A DNA stretch of 64,000 bases, from contig NBIV01000289.1 of the NCBI GenBank assembly GCA_003194525.1, positions 24,672 to 88,671 on the forward strand. The letters are read 5' to 3'. This DNA comes from Gracilariopsis chorda. Its lineage: Eukaryota > Rhodophyta > Florideophyceae > Gracilariales > Gracilariaceae. The notes beneath the pieces were generated by a model. It made no database searches and was not told the DNA's origin. It saw nothing but the letters and a program-made list of their open reading frames with translations. Made by a program: the position numbers and the translations under genes. Shown in pieces: positions 31,738-40,880 of this stretch (position 1 is its first letter; each line of letters opens with the position of its first letter).

Positions 31738-32345
31738 CCTAGGTTAGCCACACCGAGCAGTCCCCTCAACTTGTAGTGAACATGTCATGCTCTCACTCTA
31801 TCAAATAGCACGCTGTTCCAGACTAAATAACAATCCAAATGCACTTGGTTTCTGTCAGCCACATCGATTATGAATCGGTGCACCACTTGCGTTATGACCA
31901 GATTTGCGGTGTCAGCGTCTGGGTGGAAAAACAAAGTTATGATGAGAATGGGCACATGCAGCCTTCCTTCACGTGGTTTCTTGACCCCCTAAAACGACTA
32001 AGGGACAAGCACAAAATGGGCTGGCGAGGATGTGGGATACGGAGGAGCTACAGAACGACAAACTTTATCTTTTTCACTTTTGGCGCTTAACAGAGCCCAT
32101 CAAAATAAGAAGATAGTCTTTGGGCCGTTTGACGAGAGAACGCTTCCGTGTAGGGCTAGACTCTACCAGGCTTTCGGAATTAGTAACGTGCGCTCATAAA
32201 CAGTGCGATCATGTGCTAAACTGAGAATAGGTTTAATGATATCGCTTTCAGAACCAATGTCTTTTGCCGATGTCTCTCCGAGTTATTGGACATGATAATT
32301 CCTACTTCAATGCGAATCGAACGCATTTATGTTTGGAGCTGAAGC
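31738..32345. other. Intergenic, about 600 bp
   Basis: Upstream of the secreted-protein gene. An 83-codon plus-strand frame exists (31839-32090) but has no signal or motif and is not called. Confidence 0.45.
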
Positions 32346-32684
32346 TCATCCCAGTTCACGCAGGCCATCGACGAAGCGGACGAAGTGTAGCCCAGCGGCG
32401 CACCTCCGATAATTGAAGTCAGAAGTTGATCTGAATCTTACAGAATGCCGATCATGCATTCCACAAATACGGAAGTCAAATTCCAAAATCAGCGTGCCGT
32501 TTACACTGCTCAGAAAGCACTGCTTACCCTCGGTTGCTATTGTCCATTCCGAAAAGGAAAACCCATCAAATCCGCTGTCAAACCACAAGTTCATGGTTGT
32601 AAGCATGTTTGTTCCGTTTCTGGGCTTTGAATACTGAGGTGTGAAGGTTAGAAAGTTACCCACATTCTTGCTTGCATTACCCAT
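32346..32684 (-). CDS. Hypothetical protein, 112 aa
   Basis: ATG at 32682-32684. Contains three Cys and one NGT glycosylation-type site; the stretch STSDFNYRRCAAG loosely recalls SNESDYRCATIY in the secreted protein just downstream, so it may be a truncated relative or one exon of a similar gene. No signal peptide is visible in this exon. It lies head-to-head with the glycosyltransferase at 32826. Weakly supported. Confidence 0.35.
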   Translation of the reverse strand: MGNASKNVGNFLTFTPQYSKPRNGTNMLTTMNLWFDSGFDGFSFSEWTIATEGKQCFLSSVNGTLILEFDFRICGMHDRHSVRFRSTSDFNYRRCAAGLHFVRFVDGLRELG

Positions 32685-32825
32685 ACTATCTCATCTAACT
32701 TCACGTGGCATATGCGAAGGTCTTGACTGGAATCCATCGCTGCATCATCCAAGATTGTCAGCTTGAACAGAAAAGGAAAACTGCGCCGCCCCGAATCTCT
32801 ATCCGTTTCTGAGGTCCTTTTTACC

Positions 32826-33899
32826 ATGAAGCTGCTCCTTTTCCTTGCTTTAACCTTGGCTTTGCAAGAACTTGTTGAATCTTACAACAGTAAGGTTCCT
32901 TTGGCAGAGGCAACTATTGCGTTTCACGTCAACGTAGGAAAGTCCAACGTAGACCTTCTTTCAAGGTTTCTTTCACGAGTATACCATGCGAAGAATCTTT
33001 ACCTGGTTGATTATGCGCCACCATTGGAGGCGAAGAACTATGAAATGTACTTCAGACGAGATAATATCCATCACAGGGGCGCGGATCCTTTTGTGGAAAA
33101 TGGGGTATCAGAAGTCATTAACATCTTAGACGGCATGAGTTTCTTTCTAGATCGTGAGGACGTTCTCAGTTCCGGTAACCGTTCATTTGATTACTACATT
33201 CACTGCACGCCCGATTACTACCCCGTGGTTAACCCCACCCACATGCGAAGAGTGCTCTCCTACGCGAAGGAAGAATATCCACCACCCAACTTTTTGCATT
33301 TCTTTCATGAATCTCAGCTTCCACTTTTCTCTACAGAGATCAATCATGCATACCTAGACTTCGCTCTAGCCTTTAATCGAAGCTTACCGCTCTCAACGGA
33401 ATTACACTCCCTCGGTATTATTCACCCAGACGCCAACAAACGTGTATTTCGTTTTCCGCGCGCAACAAAACGTCTGGTTGTCAACCATGATTTCGTTAAG
33501 CTCGCCGTTGATTCCGCTCTCTCAAAACGTCTGCTAATGGCACTTGGAGATACATCTCACGTTGATGAGCGCTTCTTCGCGGCCTTAGTTGCTAATAACA
33601 ATTTGGACATTGGAAAGGTCATACGCTCCACCTCGTTACAATGCGTGAATTCAAGAGCGATCGACACTCCGGTGGAGAAGTCGTTGCCAGACTATAGCCC
33701 GAAACCAATAACAGTTGAGTTCCTTCATAAAACTTCTGAACCATGTTTGTTCGCAGGTCCCTTCATGAAGAGGGATACGCATCTATTTAGAAGAATTGAT
33801 AAGGAGTTTCTAATTCCACCAGGAACACAAGGTAAGCCAGATGGCATTGGGTATCATGATTTGGTATACGAAAAGTTACGTGCAACAATAACTTCGTAA
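32826..33899 (+). CDS. GT14-like (core-2/I-branching) glycosyltransferase, 357 aa
   Basis: Probable Golgi or secretory-pathway sugar transferase. ATG at 32826 gives a clean signal/anchor (MKLLLFLALTLALQELVES); the longer frame upstream has no ATG. Family features: TIAFHVNVGKSNVDLLSRFLSR near residue 30, followed by YHAKNLYLVDYAPP (the 'yHP.N.Y..H.D' region of beta-1,6-GlcNAc transferases), and DERFFAALVANN near residue 246, matching the 'DE.ff..l..ns' segment. The second half has RKxDxx-like charged segments (FMKRDTHLFRRIDKEF). In algae such enzymes may act on cell-wall glycans or glycoproteins; the acceptor is unknown. Its stop is 143 bp from the kinase stop on the opposite strand. Confidence 0.75.
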   Translation: MKLLLFLALTLALQELVESYNSKVPLAEATIAFHVNVGKSNVDLLSRFLSRVYHAKNLYLVDYAPPLEAKNYEMYFRRDNIHHRGADPFVENGVSEVINILDGMSFFLDREDVLSSGNRSFDYYIHCTPDYYPVVNPTHMRRVLSYAKEEYPPPNFLHFFHESQLPLFSTEINHAYLDFALAFNRSLPLSTELHSLGIIHPDANKRVFRFPRATKRLVVNHDFVKLAVDSALSKRLLMALGDTSHVDERFFAALVANNNLDIGKVIRSTSLQCVNSRAIDTPVEKSLPDYSPKPITVEFLHKTSEPCLFAGPFMKRDTHLFRRIDKEFLIPPGTQGKPDGIGYHDLVYEKLRATITS

Positions 33900-34042
33900 C
33901 TATATGGCAAATGCAGGACTTCATAACGCAACATTAAGCTTTGGTGTGTAGCTTTTTTTTTTCTTCTAGACCACTAGGAATTCCTACGTTGCTAGCCAGC
34001 AGTCATGGCATCAACTTCGAGTGCGTGTTGTGTGCCACTTTT

Positions 34043-36732
34043 CTACTCAACGAAAGATGATAATTTGTTTGCGACATTGTTTCTCAACGGGGCAAAAATA
34101 GGTCGGCGCTTGTTTCGTTTGGAGTTCGTGGAGGAAAAACCTCTGAATTTCCACAGAAGGCCATTCTCCGTTGAGTGCACTGACGACTCGGATGCTGGTG
34201 TGAAAGTTTCCGAGACTTCATCAGTTTCCACGTCTGCAAACACGGCAACTGAATCGATCCCCCAATCCTCTGCACTGCCAACATCTTCTCCGAGTTGTGG
34301 ACTGAAAACGCTAGGGGCCGAGCATACCGGTGGTGGTCTTGGGGTTTGCCCTTTTGCGAGTTCCTCAAATTCCGACTTCATAGGCTTAAAAATGGTGCTG
34401 TCTTTAGACGATGGTTCTGGATAGTGTGCCGGAGGTTTCCTAGGACCAGTGAGCTTGCTTTCTGAAATCGGAGAATCCACCACTTCGAAGTTCAGTTGCA
34501 AGCCACGAGATGCGATTGGTGTCCTTTCCTTGCGAGGGGGTCGTCGCATTGTGGGTCTTGAGTTCCATGTAATTGGAGAGATATATTGATCTAAAGAAGC
34601 TGGCTCAAAGGTTGCCTCAGATGAGCCAAGTGGCGTATGCACTTGAGGTTGGCTGCTTTCCGTGGATATCCGCTGCGCAACAGAAGACAGAAGCTCCGTC
34701 TTTGTATCACGAGGAGTTTGGTTTTCGTCAGTACTACATGTTAGGAATGCTCTTCGTCCTGTCCTGTCGTCAATATCCGGTAGCACCACAGAGCCAGTCC
34801 GTATGTGCTCATTCACATGCAGGTGGTCATAGTCCAGCACTGAGCTAGCATTTAAGTTGAACGAACTCATTCCGTTTCCACAGCCGGTATATGACCCAAG
34901 GACAGGGTTTCCCAGTTCTGGTTCTTTCTCTGCACTGTTGACGACGACTGAGGATTGCCACGGTGATCTGTATTCAGGAAGATCGAGACTATGTTCCACA
35001 GTTGACTGGATATGCTTGGATTTCGTGGATTTAGCAGACCCTTGGGCTTCTTTGGCTCCAAAGTCCTTCTGTGCCTCTGAGGTGACCGAAGCTCTGCTAG
35101 ACCTGTTTGGAGATGGATTAGATTCTTTCTCAGTGACCGTGTTCTTTCTGAAAGGTCCATATGGCAAGCCCTCAGATACCTCAGAGTCTCTTTCCACTGC
35201 CGTACAGCTATGCTGAGAAGAAGTTCTTGCTTCGTTTTCGGAAGGAGAATGATCTTCGGAATTGATGAAATTATCTCTCAAGTCAACTTGAATCAATGAA
35301 CACCTGGATAGAATAGACTTCTTGAAAGAAGTTTCAGTGACAGACTGTCGATGTTCCGCGGAGCTATTGTTTCTGGGGAGAGGTAATGGCATGAGAACTT
35401 GACGCTCAGCAGACGTTCGTGTGGGGTTTGTATACATCCTTTCAAAAGGGCTTATCGACGCCTCAGGATTCTCATTTTCCTTGTCATCTTGATGCGAACT
35501 GTAATCAGCAGAGCGGTCGACCGAACTGTGCTTGCTCACATCTTTGTCCTCTGACAGTGTGGTACCAACTGCATCGCAAACAACACTAGATCGCTGTGCC
35601 AATCGATCTTCCGCCGTGCTGCCCTCGGTCCCGCTAGATTTTGAATTCTTGCGAAGCCTTTGTTCACCCTGTTGATCACTGGTTTTTTTAGCTAAGCTCT
35701 TCCTCCCATTTCGGTGGCGATCGCTTTTCTTCACTCGTTGCTTTACTTTCTTCCGTGGTGCAGTTTCGGTTTCCTTTTCTTTCACATTTTCGACTGTCGC
35801 TGGTTCATAGTTCACTTTAAACCATTGGAAGGCCTTGACCTCTTCCATATCCGGCCTCCGACTGGGATCCTTTTGAAGCATTGCACGAAGCAATTTAACG
35901 CAGTCGTAGGAAAAGTGTGGTGGGTACTTGACCGGGTTGTGCACAATTGCTTTGTACAGAGCTCGAGTCCCAGGTTCGTCAAAGGGTAGGTGTCCTGCAA
36001 GCATGCCGAATAGAATGATACCGGAAGCCCATACATCGACCTTGCTGCCATCGTAACCCTTTTCTGCTGATGTTATGATTTCCGGCGCTATGTAGTGGGG
36101 GGATCCCATAATCGTGTGCAGTAACTCTGAAGATTCGTTCTCAGCTTTGATAGAGGACAAACCAAAGTCAGTAATCTTGATAGTCTTCTTGTCTGCAGTT
36201 AGGAGCAAGTTCTCGGGCTTCAGGTCGCGATGGTACACTCGTCGGGAATGGCAGTAGTGAATTCCGTCGACAAGCTGCTGGAAGTAAGACCTTGCGAGGT
36301 GTTCTGGTAGGCGACCCTGTTGTGCAACAGCATCGAATAACTCGCCTCCGGTAACAAGATCCATAACCATGTAGATGTTTTTGGACGACGTGAGGACCTC
36401 GTGTAAGTTGACAATGTTGGCTGTCTTGTGAAAAGGGGGAAACAACGTCAGTGTGCTGCTGACTTGGAAGAAGTTGAGAGAATGGCTTAAACTGGCGAAT
36501 ACTTACGATGTCTCATAGCCTTCATGACGGCTATTTCGCGGCGCACTTGAAGGGTGAGCTCGTTAGCTTTGATGTGTGATTTATCCATGATCTTTATAGC
36601 ATACTCATGACCACTGGTTTCGTCAACTGCAAAACGAACTTTACCAAAAGCGCCCTCGCCTAGCGTGTCGAGAATGAGGTACTTGCCAACACGGGCTGTG
36701 TTCGGAAAGGCGGCCGCAGCGTCCTTGGACAT
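34043..36732 (-). CDS. Ser/Thr protein kinase, AMPK/SnRK-like (CAMK group), two exons, 867 aa
   Basis: Exon 1 is 36732-36507 and exon 2 is 36420-34043; the 86-bp intron has a GTAAGT donor and an ACAG acceptor and splits the codon for Pro76, restoring the HPNIVNLHEV segment typical of this family. ATG at 36730-36732. Kinase domain about residues 18-270: Gly loop GEGAFGKV (25-32), Lys47, catalytic HRDLKPEN (Asp141), DFG (160-162), activation loop with Thr178 and GSPHYIAPE (181-189). The long C-terminal 590 residues are Ser/Thr-rich and hydrophilic with no recognised NAF, UBA or KA1 domain, though the extreme C-terminus is basic. Stress or nutrient signalling is plausible by family only. Confidence 0.9.
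36421..36506 (-). other. Spliceosomal intron, 86 bp, in the kinase gene
   Basis: CATC|GTAAGT donor and AAGACAG|CCAAC acceptor; splicing restores a conserved kinase segment in frame. Confidence 0.88.
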
Positions 36733-38253
36733 GATTAAGCCGGAAAGAACGAGCGAAGATGGAGCAAGCTTGTAGAATGTGTCGGGGGTACACGACTTCG
36801 CGAATCAAGAAGACAAACGAATGTCCCGCGAAAGGGAGTATGACGCTACTTTGTAATACAAATGCACGTCAAATATATTGGAGACAGATCCTGAGATCAA
36901 GATAATGAGGAGATTGGGATATGGGAAAGTGAATGCTGCTACGAAGGGAAACTATAGAACCGTAAAGCGATTTGGAGAAGCGGGTGCGGTTTGATAAACA
37001 GCCGTACGTTTGAGCGTTTTTTTTTTTGTTGTTGCTGTTGTTATGTGCGTGTTTGGGCGTGTACATTTGTGTATGTGAGTGTGTATAAGGCTTACAACCG
37101 TTTATTTTGTTTGATAGGCGGTCACCTGAAAGGCATTTGAAGTGGTTGGAATAGGATGCCGTAGGGGAGCGGGTGCGGGAATTGACGTCGTTCAAAGCAG
37201 AGAACGGCTGTGTACTGATTTGCAAAACACACGGGCGGGAGCTTGATGGAGAGTATGATTTTCGTTGCGTGGCAATTGTACACAAGGGGGTGGGGTTCGA
37301 AACGGGGGGTTATGGTAAGAAGTGGTACGGACATGTCACAAAGCTTCGCGCACCGAGCTGGGCAAGCTGTTTTCGGATTTGACTAATAACTTGCTATCGT
37401 TTGCTATGGGTAGACTTTGGTGTTGAATTGTGAAGAATAAAGACTCCAGAAACAGATGGACGGAGTTGATGATGAAAACGGGATGATAGGCATGTGGGGC
37501 GAATGCGGGGTATCAGAAGCGATCACACAGTGATCACGCGGAACAGGGAAGGTCTTATCTCTCAATGCTATGTTGTAGACACGTGCACAAGCGCAGGGCT
37601 GTTTGGCGCCATGCATGAAACGTATGAGGGCAAGGAACGGGGGGCTATGGTATCTTGTGAAGCTAGCGGTGAGATATGAAGGTGGAAAGACAGGGAGTGC
37701 AGGAGCGCAGTGTGTGGGACATAACGATGTCATAAGTAGGCCGAACAAACAAACAGCGACGGGCGTGGAACTGACGGGGAACTCGAGTGCGGTGATGAGC
37801 TCATGTCGCTGCTGCGCGATCGGCGGCGGAGCGTAGCGGCAGCGAGCGTAAGTTGTCACGGCACTGCTTGTAACAAAATACGCTCAAATTGACGGCGGTC
37901 TCACGAGCATCGCGGTCGCGCTGTGTGCGGCTCCCTCACCTCACTCCAGCGCCGCGCCTCTGCTCTCATCACACCAAGCATAAAAGCCTGCACGCCACTC
38001 CGCTGACCGTCCCCCCACTCCAACCTCCTCCTGCACCACACGCAACTCGTCTCGCAAAACAAAGCTCAAGTGCACCAAAAGTGCAGTCCATCAAAAATTC
38101 CACACGCTGTAAACCCCTCCACGACGACAGTGCGTAACCTTTCACAAAGCTACAAAAAGCACGCCAGCCAAGCATCCGTCCCGTTGTAAGCCCCGTCGCC
38201 ACGGCAACGGCCGCTGAGAGCTGTTGGAGCGCATCTTGGAGCGAAACGGGGCG
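36733..38253. other. Intergenic, 1.5 kb, no supported gene
   Basis: Divergent region between the kinase (minus) and the coiled-coil gene (plus). It holds a T/GTT-rich run near 37018-37041. Base composition shifts from moderate to GC-rich near 37.8 kb. Confidence 0.5.
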
Positions 38254-38784
38254 ATGAGGGGCTTGTTCTCAGGGCACCGGCAAAGCACGCCGCTCGGCCC
38301 GCCGTCTTCATCACGACGCGAGGCTGCACGGGAAGAGACGTTGCAGGCGGTACGAAAACGGCAGCTGGAGAAACAGCGACAGTTTGTGATGCAGATGCGA
38401 CGCGCAGAAGAGCAACGCAACCAAGCGCGCAGTGACAACGACGCCGAAAAGACAATGGAGGCCGAGACGCAGCGCGCGCAAATGAGCAAGGCAGTGGACA
38501 TGCTTTCGCAGCAAATCATGGTTATCGAGCGCATCATGGAGGAGTGCGGACTGGCGCTAGACCTGGAGGACGAAGCTCGAGCGGAGCGCGAGATGCTGGA
38601 ACAGAGCCGCGAGGCTTGTGAGGAGGGCGCGGCTGAAGCGGATGTGGCGTTGCAGGAACAAAGTGAGCAGACGGCGTACATCAACAAGCTGTCGGCGTCG
38701 TTCATGGCGCCCAGCGACGTGCTCGACGAGGATGAGGCGATGAGGGACCTGGACGAATGCGCCAAGCAGACGGGGCGGGCATAG
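38254..38784 (+). CDS. Coiled-coil protein, 176 aa, unknown function
   Basis: ATG at 38254. After a short Ser/Pro-rich N-terminus the protein is almost wholly charged and helical (about residues 25-160), with heptad-like segments such as QLEKQRQFVMQMRRAEEQR and AEREMLEQSREACEEGAAEA. The C-terminus is acidic. No domain recognised. The stop is only 98 bp from the VanZ-like stop on the other strand. Confidence 0.7.
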   Translation: MRGLFSGHRQSTPLGPPSSSRREAAREETLQAVRKRQLEKQRQFVMQMRRAEEQRNQARSDNDAEKTMEAETQRAQMSKAVDMLSQQIMVIERIMEECGLALDLEDEARAEREMLEQSREACEEGAAEADVALQEQSEQTAYINKLSASFMAPSDVLDEDEAMRDLDECAKQTGRA

Positions 38785-38882
38785 TGTGGCGAAGAAAAGC
38801 GACGCGACAAGCAGTGTAGCCATATAGATGTCAACGCAGCAAGTGACGGTAAAGACGCAAGTGTATATCATGCATCAAGTAA

Positions 38883-39317
38883 TCATACGGCCCAGCTTGT
38901 GACGCGATGCGAGTCAAGGTCGTCGTCGTCTTCATCGGGGATGAGCCAGTTGAGGAAGACAGCGGCGCTGGGCGGTCGAATCTTGCCCTCGCGGGGGACG
39001 AGAAAGACGGCGAAGGAAGCGAGAGTAGCGGCGATAATATCCGGGAGGTGAGCGTTTCTGGAGCGCACAAAGACGGCCTGCGCAAGCTCTAGAAGCACTG
39101 CGGCGGCGACGGAGTAGGCGCAGGCGGCCTCCCGCGGGAGCGAGGGCAGGGCGGCGGCCAGCGCGAGCACCAGCACGACGTGGGCGAAGAAATGGAAGAC
39201 GATATCGGAGTGCGGCGGAAGGTGCGGTAGGACGGAGGCGAAGACGGGGGTGAGAGTGCCAAGGATTAGAAGCACAGCGGTGAGGAGGAGCAGGGCGTAG
39301 GAGATTTGGCGGCGCAT
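38883..39317 (-). CDS. VanZ-like membrane protein, 144 aa
   Basis: Four hydrophobic segments: about residues 7-28, 38-58, 65-85 and 92-108. The motif order HSDIVFHFFAH then LELAQAVFVRSRNAHLPDIIAATLASF matches the VanZ-like family (a 'Dk..HF' helix, then 'E..Q.....R.....D...N..G'). Family members are small integral membrane proteins of unknown reaction; some confer resistance to teicoplanin in bacteria. ATG at 39315-39317, with a TATAATAAAA about 100 nt upstream on the same strand. The C-terminus ends in an acidic cytosolic tail (IPDEDDDDLDS). Confidence 0.75.
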   Translation of the reverse strand: MRRQISYALLLLTAVLLILGTLTPVFASVLPHLPPHSDIVFHFFAHVVLVLALAAALPSLPREAACAYSVAAAVLLELAQAVFVRSRNAHLPDIIAATLASFAVFLVPREGKIRPPSAAVFLNWLIPDEDDDDLDSHRVTSWAV

Positions 39318-39419
39318 TGCGACGGCTATGGGCGATAGAGCACAAGGGGAAAGACGGGCGGGCGGGACGGCGATGGACGGGGGGGTCTGTTGATGATTCG
39401 GAGGCAGAAAAGAAAAGCG

Positions 39420-39429
39420 TTTTATTATA
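39420..39429 (-). promoter_or_regulatory. TATA box of the VanZ-like gene
   Basis: Minus-strand TATAATAAAA lies about 103 nt upstream of the ATG at 39317 in otherwise GC-rich DNA. Confidence 0.5.
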
Positions 39430-39653
39430 CCCTTTGGTAGCAATCTATCTACACTGCTTCAGTAGGTGTGTATACATAGACGTACAGTAGCAGTAGGTTG
39501 AAGGCGTTCTGAGGAAGCGCTGCAATGCAGACGGGGCACGGGGGCAAGTGGTGCTCAAGGGGGATAATTGGCAAAGGGCCGCTGTGAGCGACAAAACAAA
39601 GCGACAGGGGGGCGAGAGTACATACATGCACTAAAAACGGCTTCGCCAGCGCT

Positions 39654-40151
39654 TCACCTCCTACGCTGGGTGGGCGAGCCGGTGGAAGTGATATCGCGTT
39701 CCGCGGCGCGCTTCCGATGTCTGACCAAGCCGGCGGGCACCTTGGTCTGGTAGTAGCTCATATCGACGTTACGCGCGGAGGCGGAGGCGGCACACTCGGC
39801 GGCGTCCGGTCGTGCAGCATGAACGGATGAGAAATCCATTCTGTCGAAGACGATGTCCTGCACGGCGGCAGCGTCATTGAGAGGCACCAATTCGTCCTGC
39901 ACGCTTCGCTTTTCGCCACACGATTGGCAAAGACTGGCGCCGGAAGTGGGCGCCAGCACGGCGGCAGGCGCGACGGCGCAATGGGAGCATAGCGCGGTCA
40001 CAACGGTGCGCGACACTATGGGGACGGCGCGGGCGCCGCGCGCACTGGCGCAGGCGGAGCACAACGGACGTCGGTCGCGAACGCACCACGACCTCGCCTC
40101 CGCCTTCTCGCAGCCCGCGCACAGGGCGCGAAAGTTGAGCAGCCGCGGCAT
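39654..40151 (-). CDS. B-box zinc-finger protein, 165 aa
   Basis: Probable nuclear regulator. Two cysteine clusters: CAGC...WCVRDRRPLCSAC (about residues 11-33) fits a CONSTANS-type B-box (C-x2-C-x8-C-x2-D-x4-C-x2-C); the second, CSHC...LCQSC (about 55-78), is a shorter, degenerate copy. The C-terminus has a basic stretch (VRHRKRAAERD) but no CCT domain, so it is most like the two-B-box, no-CCT class of plants. ATG at 40149-40151. It is divergent from the GT61-like gene, sharing a 700-bp intergenic region that has been internally duplicated. Confidence 0.78.
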   Translation of the reverse strand: MPRLLNFRALCAGCEKAEARSWCVRDRRPLCSACASARGARAVPIVSRTVVTALCSHCAVAPAAVLAPTSGASLCQSCGEKRSVQDELVPLNDAAAVQDIVFDRMDFSSVHAARPDAAECAASASARNVDMSYYQTKVPAGLVRHRKRAAERDITSTGSPTQRRR

Positions 40152-40322
40152 GACGCGTCAATGCTGCTGGTTGCTTGTGCTTGGGGAGGGAGACGGAGAC
40201 GGCGGGCAAGTCGGTCGGGAGCAGAGGAGCGCGCTGCTCAAGTCGGGGGGCACGACGCTCCGCGCGAACCGTCGCACTGCGCGCGCGTGAACCCCTCCTG
40301 CGCTTGCACACGTGGCGCCGCT

Positions 40323-40880
40323 CTCCACACACCATTGGCTAACGTCGCCTCACAAATATCTGGAGCTGTCCACCTGCCGGTCGCCTTCCGCCGCGCCGTG
40401 TAGCTGCTCTGTTTCTCATCAGCGCGCTGACAAAATGCTCCCGCTGGCTCTTCTTCCTGCCTTTGCTTGCATCCTCTCCACCATGCATCCCGCCTCCATC
40501 CCCAACCGTCATGCACTTCCTCCACCGTCTTCTCCGTCGCTACCGCCCCCGCTCGCTCTTCTTCCTGCCTTTGCTTGCATCCTCTCCACCATGCATCCCG
40601 CCTCCATCCCCAACCGTCATGCACTTCCTCCACCGTCTTCTCCGTCGCTACCGCCCCCATCAGCCCTCCACACGCCACTGGCTAACGTCGCCTCACAAAT
40701 ATCTGGAGCTGTCCACCTGCCGGTCGCCTTCCGCCGCGCCGTGTAGCTGCTCTGTCTCTCATCAGCGCGCTGACAAAATGCTCCCGCTCGCTCTTCTTCC
40801 CGCCTTCGCTTGCATCCTCTCCGTCATGCATCCCCCCTCCATCCCCCAACCGTCATGCACTTCCTCCACCGTCTTCTCCG
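40323..40880. repeat. Duplicated promoter and 5' coding segment of the GT61-like gene
   Basis: A block beginning CTCCACAC at 40323 recurs at 40666 (offset 343 bp). Inside the first copy there is a further 108-bp tandem duplication. As a result the sequence ATGCACTTCCTCCACCGTCT appears three times, at 40511, 40619 and 40855; only the last leads into the full gene. Copies are nearly identical. Confidence 0.9.

Noticed and set aside
37260..37300. GGTTCGAAACGGGG as a possible tRNA T-arm
   Set aside because: No matching acceptor, D or anticodon stems could be drawn around it.
36869..37859. Minus-strand frames of 138 and 151 codons upstream of the kinase
   Set aside because: No motif or conserved pattern; they end in low-complexity T/GTT-rich sequence.
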